From positions 1 through 14,698 of the forward strand of contig CALFIT010000055.1 of the NCBI GenBank assembly GCA_937877465.1: a DNA stretch of 14,698 bases, given 5' to 3'. Made by a program: the position numbers and the translations under genes. The notes under the pieces were generated by a model. That model had not been told where the DNA came from. It did no database searches and worked only from the letters and a program-made list of their open reading frames with translations. The first letter of the stretch is position 1. Each line of letters starts with the position of its first letter. Shown piece by piece: positions 7,558-13,340 of this stretch. The DNA comes from an uncultured Bacteroidales bacterium. GTDB lineage: Bacteria; Bacteroidota; Bacteroidia; Bacteroidales; F082.

Positions 7558-8277
7558 ATGAAAAAGATTACTCAAGAGCAGCAAGTTATTGAAACTATGC
7601 GTCAAACTGGAGGGTTTGCTACATTGCGCAGACTTAATGAAATTGTCGATTTTTCTACATGGAAAACAAAAACACCAGAAGCAACAATTCGAAGAATTGT
7701 GCAAGATAGTGAGGCAATTTTCAGAATTCAACCTGGATTATGGGCTTTGGTGGAAATGCGCGATGAAGTACTTTCAAAGTTCAACTTAAAGCCTGGCAAT
7801 CAGAAAAGTGAAGAAGCATTTAGTCATGGATATTATCAAGGTCTTTTAGTCGAGATAGGAAAATACCGCAACCAAAAAACCTATGTGCCTGCTCAGGATA
7901 AAGGACGATTGTTCATCGGTCAGCCATTAGGAAGCCTTGCTGACATAACCGAATTACCCAGTTTTACATATGAGGAATTGAAGCGCAAAGCACGAACAAT
8001 CGATGTGATTTGGTTTAATGCAAGAAAAATGCCATCCGCGTTCTATGAAGTCGAGCATACAACCGACATTAAAAATTCTCTTTCAAAGTTTTATGAATTG
8101 CAAGATTTCCATACAAAATTCTATATTGTTGCAGATGTGAGTAGAAAGCGGGAGTTTGAGGACAAATTAAATGTATCAATGTTTGACCCAATACATGATA
8201 GAGTTTTGTTTTTGGATTACCAGAGGGTTGCTTCAATGTACGAAGGGCTTACAAAGATAAAAGATATACTATGGTGA
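7558..8277 (+). CDS. Putative restriction endonuclease: N-terminal HARE-HTH-like winged helix plus PD-(D/E)XK-like nuclease
   Basis: The protein is 239 aa. Residues 1-66 form a winged-helix-like domain whose pattern (TPEATIRRIVQDSEAIFRIQPGLWALVE) resembles the HARE-HTH module found fused to bacterial restriction endonucleases. Residues 86-225 look like a PD-(D/E)XK fold: a helical glutamate E99 (LLVEIGKYR), D149 in RTIDVIWFN, then E164-V-E166 in FYEVEHTTDIKNSL, followed by FYIVADVSRKREFEDKL. The last catalytic position is E rather than the usual K, a variant seen in some nucleases, so activity is plausible but unproven. The DNA is much AT-richer than the flanking core genes and lies between fragments of two methyltransferase genes, with no intact methylase in the window. 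The assignment rests on pattern recognition, not on a search. The ATG at 7558 follows an AT-rich leader. Confidence 0.65.
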   Translation: MKKITQEQQVIETMRQTGGFATLRRLNEIVDFSTWKTKTPEATIRRIVQDSEAIFRIQPGLWALVEMRDEVLSKFNLKPGNQKSEEAFSHGYYQGLLVEIGKYRNQKTYVPAQDKGRLFIGQPLGSLADITELPSFTYEELKRKARTIDVIWFNARKMPSAFYEVEHTTDIKNSLSKFYELQDFHTKFYIVADVSRKREFEDKLNVSMFDPIHDRVLFLDYQRVASMYEGLTKIKDILW

Positions 8278-8290
8278 AAATTAGAAAACT

Positions 8291-8626
8291 ATGAATGAAT
8301 ATATTTTTTACACATTAGAGGGTTTTACTTCCCCACCGCGAGAAGATAAAGAAGTAGAGAATTGTCAATTATTAGGTTGTGTTCAAGGTAATAACATCGA
8401 TGAGGCTCGTATGAATCTAGAACAAAGATGTCCATGGATTGAAGAATGTGGTTTTAATATTTACGAAGCTTTTATACAACAGTTATTGACCGAAGAGAGT
8501 AAGCAAGACATACGCACAGTCATTCAATATCTGTGGAACAATGAATATAAAAACTTTCAAGAAACGGACGAGCCAAACGACCATATCTATCATACATTAT
8601 TACGATTAAGAGATTTGATTTCTTAA
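8291..8626 (+). CDS. Hypothetical protein, 111 aa, paired with the nuclease gene
   Basis: I do not recognise a characterised family. The protein starts MNEYIFYTLEGFTSPP, has VENCQLLGCVQG and then an acidic helical C-terminal half (EESKQDIRTVIQYLWNNEYKN, HIYHTLLRLRDLI). It has no signal peptide or membrane segment. It begins 13 bp after the nuclease stop and shares its low GC content, so the two were probably acquired together and are co-transcribed. A regulator, inhibitor or specificity partner of the nuclease is possible, but nothing in the sequence shows it. Confidence 0.65.
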   Translation: MNEYIFYTLEGFTSPPREDKEVENCQLLGCVQGNNIDEARMNLEQRCPWIEECGFNIYEAFIQQLLTEESKQDIRTVIQYLWNNEYKNFQETDEPNDHIYHTLLRLRDLIS

Positions 8627-8652
8627 CTCCTTTTCCCATACAAATAAAACCT

Positions 8653-9393
8653 CACAAATTCAATTACGAAGTGATGAAACGGCTGAACGGCGACAAGCAA
8701 ATGACCGACGTCTGGAAGATTCCCGCCGTAGGCAAATGGGAAAAGACTTGCGGAAAACACCCGACGCAAAAGCCGTTGAGACTCCTCTACCGCATTATCC
8801 TTGCTTCAACAAACGAAGGCGACACCATTCTCGACCCGTTTGCCGGTAGTTGCACGACGGGCATCGCGGCTAACTTGTTGGGGCGCAACTTTATCGGTAT
8901 CGACCAAGAGCAGAAATACCTTGATTTGGGCGTTTGCCGAAGAAAAGAGATGAACGAACCTGAAAAAGCCGAAAATTTGCTCAAAAAAATGAGAGAAAAC
9001 ACGGAGGAAGATACGGTTTTGGTAAATCACGCCAAAAAGGAAACACGGGAATTAATGGTTGAAAAAGGTATCTGTTATTTGCGAGCCGGCAATGTAAAAG
9101 GTTCGGTCAGGATAATGCCCGGATTTGAACGAATGAAATATGTTTTGCTCCATACCAATGGCGAAGATTGTCAATTGTTTAGATTAAGAAAAGGTAAAGA
9201 AGGAACTTATCAGATTTGGACAAAAGAGACGCTTGAAGAAAACGGCCTTCACCCCGAAAATGCGGCTTATTATATTGTATTACAATTCGATAACAAGCCT
9301 TTAGAATTTGAGAAAACGCCCAAACTAAAGCAACGAAAGAACACTTATCGAGCAAAGATTTGCCAATTGAGTGATTTGATGGGTATCAGATGA
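8653..9393 (+). pseudogene. C-terminal half of a DpnA-like beta-class DNA methyltransferase with a C-terminal extension
   Basis: Recognisable methyltransferase sequence begins at about HKFNYEVMKRLNGDKQMTDVW and continues through CGKHPTQKPLRLLYRIILAST, then ILDPFAGSCTTGIAANLLGRNFIGID, which is the SAM-binding motif I. This order and wording are those of the C-terminal half of beta-class methyltransferases such as DpnA. The N-terminal half with the catalytic DPPY motif is absent; upstream is the unrelated 111-aa gene. Homology begins before the first possible starts (GTG 8671, ATG 8674), so the frame is a remnant, although a 240-aa protein could still be made. After motif I comes a tail of about 140 aa (GICYLRAGNVKGSVRIMPGFERMKYVLLH, WTKETLEENGLHP) that I cannot assign. 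Without DPPY it should be catalytically dead. Confidence 0.75.
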
Positions 9394-9455
9394 AGCAAAT
9401 GTTTTCATGTGTCGATTTTTATTTTACTATTATTCAACACTTTACAAAATATCCC

Positions 9456-9486
9456 TTGACAAAATCCCGTTTTTGTCGTATCTTTG
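9456..9486 (+). promoter_or_regulatory. queA promoter with an internal palindrome
   Basis: A TTG (9456-9458) is followed after 20 bp by TATCTTTG (9479-9486), a full match to the TAnnTTTG -7 box at proper -33/-7 spacing. The spacer contains a perfect 7-bp inverted repeat, GACAAAA-N6-TTTTGTC (9458-9477), which may be an operator or chance. The box is 42 bp upstream of the queA ATG. It allows queA to be expressed independently of the interrupted upstream operon. Confidence 0.7.
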
Positions 9487-9528
9487 TGCTTTGTTTTGAG
9501 GGAAAAATAATAAAAACAACATCATACA

Positions 9529-10578
9529 ATGAAACTCTCACAGTTCAAATTCAACCTGCCGAGCGAGCTGATTGCGCTCTATCCTATCGAGAACCGCGAC
9601 GAAGCCCGCATGATGGTCGTCGACCGCAAGACAGGAAAAATCGAACACCGCATCTTCAAGGATCTCATTGATTACGTGAAAGATGGCGATGTGTTCGTCA
9701 TCAACAACACGAAGGTCTTCCCCGCCAAGCTCTACGGCGAGAAGGAAAAGACCGGCGCCAAGATCGAGGTGCTGCTCCTCCGCGAGCTCGACCATGAGAG
9801 CCGCCTCTGGGACGTGCTCGTCGACCCGGCACGCAAGATCCGCATCGGCAACAAGCTCTACTTCGGCGAAGGCGACGAGTTGGTGGCCGAAGTCATCGAC
9901 AACACCACCTCGCGCGGCCGCACCCTGCGTTTCCTCTACGACGGCACCTACGACGAGTTCAAGAACACCCTTTCGTCGTTGGGCCACACGCCCATCCCGC
10001 GCGAACTCAACCGCGAGGAACGCCCCGAAGACGCCGAGGACTTCCAGACCATCTACGCCAAGGTGGAAGGCGCCGTTTCGGCCCCGACGGCAGGGATGCA
10101 CTTCAGCAAGATATTGATGAAACGCCTCGAAATCATCGGCGCCTCCTTCGCCGAGCTGACCCTGCACCCCGGCATGGGCAACTTCCGCGACATCGAGGTG
10201 GAAGACCTCACCAAGCACAAGCCCGACTCGGAAGAGATGTATATCGACGAGGAGTGCTGCACCTTGGTCAACGAGGCCAACCAACGTCACAACAACGTGT
10301 TTGCCGTAGGCACCACCTCATTGAAGGCCCTCGAAACCGCCATGACCATCAGCGGCAAGATCAAGCCGTACAAGGGCTGGACCAACAAGTTCATCTTCCC
10401 GCCCTACAACTTCTCGGTGGCCAACTGCATGATCACCAACTTCCACCTGCCCAAATCGCCGATGATGATGGAAGTGGCTGCCTTCGCCGGCTACGACCTG
10501 CTGATGAAGGCCTACAAGGAAGCCATCGCCGAGAAATACCGCTTCTTCACCTACGGCGACGCGATGCTGATTGTTTGA
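9529..10578 (+). CDS. queA: S-adenosylmethionine:tRNA ribosyltransferase-isomerase QueA
   Basis: The 349-aa enzyme transfers and isomerises the ribosyl part of SAM onto 7-aminomethyl-7-deazaguanine at tRNA position 34, making epoxyqueuosine. Family sequence runs over the full length: FNLPSELIALYPIENRDEARMMVVDR at the N-terminus, INNTKVFPAKL, YAKVEGAVSAPTAGMHF (residues about 176-192), LTLHPGMGNF, VGTTSLKALET (260-270) and TNFHLPKSPMMMEVAAFAG near the C-terminus. Length is normal. In relatives queA directly follows truB; here the accessory island separates them and queA has its own promoter. The next gene starts 11 bp downstream. Confidence 0.96.
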   Translation: MKLSQFKFNLPSELIALYPIENRDEARMMVVDRKTGKIEHRIFKDLIDYVKDGDVFVINNTKVFPAKLYGEKEKTGAKIEVLLLRELDHESRLWDVLVDPARKIRIGNKLYFGEGDELVAEVIDNTTSRGRTLRFLYDGTYDEFKNTLSSLGHTPIPRELNREERPEDAEDFQTIYAKVEGAVSAPTAGMHFSKILMKRLEIIGASFAELTLHPGMGNFRDIEVEDLTKHKPDSEEMYIDEECCTLVNEANQRHNNVFAVGTTSLKALETAMTISGKIKPYKGWTNKFIFPPYNFSVANCMITNFHLPKSPMMMEVAAFAGYDLLMKAYKEAIAEKYRFFTYGDAMLIV

Positions 10579-10589
10579 ATAATACCGTT

Positions 10590-11504
10590 ATGGCAAAGTT
10601 GATAAAATCTGATGAAGTCAATGTTGTTGGACAATTGGATATCACGAATCGCGACATCCAATCCATCAGCATTGAACCGTTGATTCATTTTATCAGAGGA
10701 TGGCAAATCCTTCTCGACAAGGATTTGGCAATGCTTTATAACGTGGAAACCAGCCAATTGAATCGTCAAGTCAAACGAAACTTGGAGAGATTCCCGTCGG
10801 ATTTCATGTTTCAACTCAATAAGGAAGAAGTCGAAATCTTGAAATGCCAAAATGGCATCTCAAGTTGGGGAGGAAACCGCTATTTGCCCTATGCTTTCAC
10901 CGAAAACGGCATTGCCATGCTCAGCAGTGTGCTTCGGTCACCAACGGCTATCGAAGCCAATATCCGCATTATGAGAGCATTCACTTCAATGCGGCATTTC
11001 CTAACCAACAATGCCCAAATTTTCCAACGGCTTTCTGATATTGAGTATCACCAAATTGAGACAGACAAAAGAATCGACGAGGTTTTCAAAAGAATTGACG
11101 CACAAACGCCTCCACAGCAAGGCATCTTCTTCGACGGGCAAGTTTTCGATGCCTACCGTTTTGTTTCAGATCTAATCAAAAAAGCCAAATGCTCTATCGT
11201 CCTCATCGACAATTATATAGATGATTCGGTGCTTGCTTTGCTTGACAAACGCTCCGACGGCGTTTCGGCAAAAGTTTACACACAAAACATCACTCCGCAA
11301 CTGCAATTAGACCTCAACAAGCACAACAGCCAATACCCAACCATAACGATAGAACAATTCAACAAGGCACACGACCGCTTTCTGCTCATCGACGAAGAGG
11401 TTTACCACATCGGAGCCTCCATCAAGGACTTGGGCAAGAAATGGTTTGCCTTCACGCTGATGCGCGACATCACCACGCAAGAACTCATCAAGAAAATCAA
11501 ATAA
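10590..11504 (+). CDS. ORF6N-domain protein with C-terminal phospholipase D-like region
   Basis: The 304-aa protein has an N-terminal ORF6N domain (about residues 28-135: IRGWQILLDKDLAMLYNVET, LNRQVKRNLERFPSDFMFQL, SSWGGNRYLPYAFTENGIAMLSSVL, IRIMRAF). ORF6N is a DNA-binding domain common in phage and phage-derived proteins. A helical linker (140-175) leads to a C-terminal region (about 180-304) with CSIVLIDNYID and HDRFLLIDEEVYHIGASIKDLGKKWFAF (261-288). This resembles a phospholipase-D half site, but R263 stands where HxK expects lysine, so catalysis is uncertain. The start ATG is 11 bp after queA, and a longer in-frame reading back into queA is spurious. The gene is AT-richer than its neighbours and is probably an acquired gene. 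Its role is unknown. Confidence 0.85.
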   Translation: MAKLIKSDEVNVVGQLDITNRDIQSISIEPLIHFIRGWQILLDKDLAMLYNVETSQLNRQVKRNLERFPSDFMFQLNKEEVEILKCQNGISSWGGNRYLPYAFTENGIAMLSSVLRSPTAIEANIRIMRAFTSMRHFLTNNAQIFQRLSDIEYHQIETDKRIDEVFKRIDAQTPPQQGIFFDGQVFDAYRFVSDLIKKAKCSIVLIDNYIDDSVLALLDKRSDGVSAKVYTQNITPQLQLDLNKHNSQYPTITIEQFNKAHDRFLLIDEEVYHIGASIKDLGKKWFAFTLMRDITTQELIKKIK

Positions 11505-11525
11505 ACAACAAACAATCAATCAACT

Positions 11526-13049
11526 ATGAACCCAGAAGACTTTTTCAAGAAAATAACCGCTCACGCGAAGGAATACGGCTTCATCTTCCAGTCGAGCGAG
11601 ATTTATGACGGACTTTCAGCCGTTTACGACTACGGCCAGAACGGCGTGGAACTGAAGAAAAACATCCGCGAATACTGGTGGAAGGCGATGGTGCAGATGC
11701 ACGAGAACATCGTCGGCATCGACGCGGCCATCTTCATGCACCCCACCACATGGAAGGCCTCAGGACACCTTGACGCCTTCAACGACCCGCTCATCGACAA
11801 CCGCGACTCGAAGAAACGCTACCGCGCCGACGTGTTGGTGGAAGACCATATCGCCAAAATCGAGGAGAAGATCAACAAGGAGGTGGAGAAAGCCCGCAAA
11901 CGCTTCGGCGACGCCTTCAACGAGGAACAGTTTGTGACCACCAACCCGCGTGTACTTGAATACAAGGCCAAGATCGAGGACATCAGCCACCGCCTCTATG
12001 GTGCCATGGAGAAAAACGACCTCGAAGCCATCAAGCAGCTCATCCTTGACCTCGAAATCGTATGCCCCATCAGCGGCACCCGCAACTGGACCGACGTGCG
12101 CCAGTTCAACCTCATGTTCGCCACCCAAATGGGCAGCGTGGCTGACGGCGCCGACACGATTTACCTGCGTCCCGAAACGGCCCAAGGCATCTTCGTCAAC
12201 TACCTCAACGTGCAGAAGACCGGCCGCATGAAAATCCCGTTCGGCATCGCCCAAACCGGCAAGGCCTTCCGCAACGAGATTGTGGCGCGGCAGTTCATCT
12301 TCCGTATGCGCGAGTTCGAGCAGATGGAGATGCAGTTCTTCGTGCGCCCCGGCACCGAACTCGACTGGTTCAGGCATTGGAAGCAGGAACGCCTCAACTG
12401 GCACCTCTCGTTGGGCCTGCCCGCCGAGAAATACCGCTTCCACGACCATGAGAAGCTGGCCCACTACGCCAACGCCGCCACCGACATCGAGTTTGACTTC
12501 CCCTTCGGCTTCAAGGAACTCGAAGGCATCCACAGCCGCACCGACTTCGACCTCTCGGCCCACGCCAAATACTCGGGCAAGAAGCTCCAATACTTCGACC
12601 CCGACACCAACGAGAGCTACACGCCCTACGTCATCGAGACCTCCATTGGACTCGACCGCATGTTCCTCGCCATGCTCAGCCATGCCTACACCGAGGAGAA
12701 ACTCGAAGACGGCTCGGAGCGCGTGGTGCTGAAGCTGCCGGCCATCCTCGCGCCCTACAAGGTCGCAGTGCTGCCGTTAGTCAAGAAAGACGGCCTGCCG
12801 GAGAAAGCCCGCGAAATCATCGACTCCTTGAAGTACGACTTCATGTGCCAATACGAAGAGAAAGACTCCATCGGCAAACGCTACCGCAGGCAAGACGCCA
12901 TCGGCACGCCGATGTGCGTCACCGTCGACAACGACACTTTGGTCGACAACTGCGTCACCGTGCGCGACCGCGACACGATGCAGCAGGTGCGCGTCCCCAT
13001 CGACAACCTGAGAAACATGATCTTCGACGAACTGAAGCCGAAGAAATGA
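11526..13049 (+). CDS. glyS: Glycyl-tRNA synthetase, single-chain alpha2 type
   Basis: The 507-aa class II synthetase charges tRNA-Gly. It is the eukaryote/archaea-like dimeric form usual in Bacteroidota, not the bacterial alpha2beta2 GlyQ/GlyS form. Evidence: YGFIFQSSEIYDGLSAVYDYG at the N-terminus, YLRPETAQGIFVNY, motif 2 with R249 and E251 (KAFRNEI, then ARQFIFRMREFEQMEMQFF), motif 3 (SIGLDRMFLAMLSHAY, R378), and a C-terminal anticodon-binding domain (LAPYKVAVLPLVKK, KDSIGKRYRRQDAIGTP). Length is normal. The gene starts 21 bp after the ORF6N gene and is followed by a hairpin terminator. Confidence 0.97.
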   Translation: MNPEDFFKKITAHAKEYGFIFQSSEIYDGLSAVYDYGQNGVELKKNIREYWWKAMVQMHENIVGIDAAIFMHPTTWKASGHLDAFNDPLIDNRDSKKRYRADVLVEDHIAKIEEKINKEVEKARKRFGDAFNEEQFVTTNPRVLEYKAKIEDISHRLYGAMEKNDLEAIKQLILDLEIVCPISGTRNWTDVRQFNLMFATQMGSVADGADTIYLRPETAQGIFVNYLNVQKTGRMKIPFGIAQTGKAFRNEIVARQFIFRMREFEQMEMQFFVRPGTELDWFRHWKQERLNWHLSLGLPAEKYRFHDHEKLAHYANAATDIEFDFPFGFKELEGIHSRTDFDLSAHAKYSGKKLQYFDPDTNESYTPYVIETSIGLDRMFLAMLSHAYTEEKLEDGSERVVLKLPAILAPYKVAVLPLVKKDGLPEKAREIIDSLKYDFMCQYEEKDSIGKRYRRQDAIGTPMCVTVDNDTLVDNCVTVRDRDTMQQVRVPIDNLRNMIFDELKPKK

Positions 13050-13101
13050 GGCTATGCCCTGAGGGCAGAAATCGAATAAAAATCATTTCCAAAACCGACT
13101 G

Positions 13102-13128
13102 TAGGGCTGCCATAACATGACAGCCCTA
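13102..13128 (+). terminator. Probable intrinsic terminator after glyS
   Basis: TAGGGCTG (13102-13109) and CAGCCCTA (13121-13128) form a perfect 8-bp stem. The 11-nt loop contains a further CAT/ATG pairing, and a T-rich tail (TGTTGTTTTA) follows. A tighter palindrome, TGCCC-TGA-GGGCA, lies just after the glyS stop at about 13055-13067 and may contribute. Confidence 0.6.
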
Positions 13129-13139
13129 TGTTGTTTTAG

Positions 13140-13235
13140 ATAGACAACCCCATAGACAAGCCATAGACCGACCGTTTTCCAATCATTTGAGAACCAATTT
13201 GTTGCCATTTTTACAATATCCGAAATGATAGACAA
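13140..13235. repeat. Spaced ATAGACAA direct repeats between glyS and the LRR gene
   Basis: ATAGACAA occurs at 13140-13147, 13152-13159 and 13228-13235, and ATAGAC at 13163-13168. The first three copies are 11-12 bp apart, about one helical turn. The rest of the 291-bp glyS-LRR spacer holds the terminator hairpin, a -7 box and AT-rich sequence; I see no gene in it. Confidence 0.55.
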
Positions 13236-13282
13236 GGCCTCCAAGGGGCTTGACAAAGTGATTATTGTTTGGGGAAATGCTA

Positions 13283-13290
13283 TACTTTTG
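13283..13290 (+). promoter_or_regulatory. -7 box (TACTTTTG) for the LRR surface protein gene
   Basis: TACTTTTG matches TAnnTTTG and lies 50 bp before the ATG at 13341. A CTTGACAAA string like that of the queA promoter lies further upstream (from 13249) but about 30 bp from this box, too far for a standard -33 element. Confidence 0.5.
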
Positions 13291-13340
13291 CAATGCAGAA
13301 CACAAAAAAACGGATCATTAACAATTAAACACAAAATGCC

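Noticed and set aside
9390..9671. Small plus-strand frame between the methylase remnant and queA
   Set aside because: It covers the queA promoter and overlaps the queA start out of frame; no family resemblance.
9538..10290. Long minus-strand open frame antisense to queA
   Set aside because: It is an antisense shadow of a clear, full-length gene, with a G/V/E/A-rich translation.
10254..10589. N-terminal extension of the ORF6N protein back into queA
   Set aside because: It overlaps queA in another frame; the ORF6N domain fits the ATG at 10590.
11760..12683. Long minus-strand open frame antisense to glyS
   Set aside because: It is an antisense shadow; glyS is unambiguous on the plus strand.
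13083..13334. Minus-strand 83-aa frame in the glyS-LRR spacer
   Set aside because: It overlaps the terminator hairpin, repeats and promoter, and has no recognisable features.
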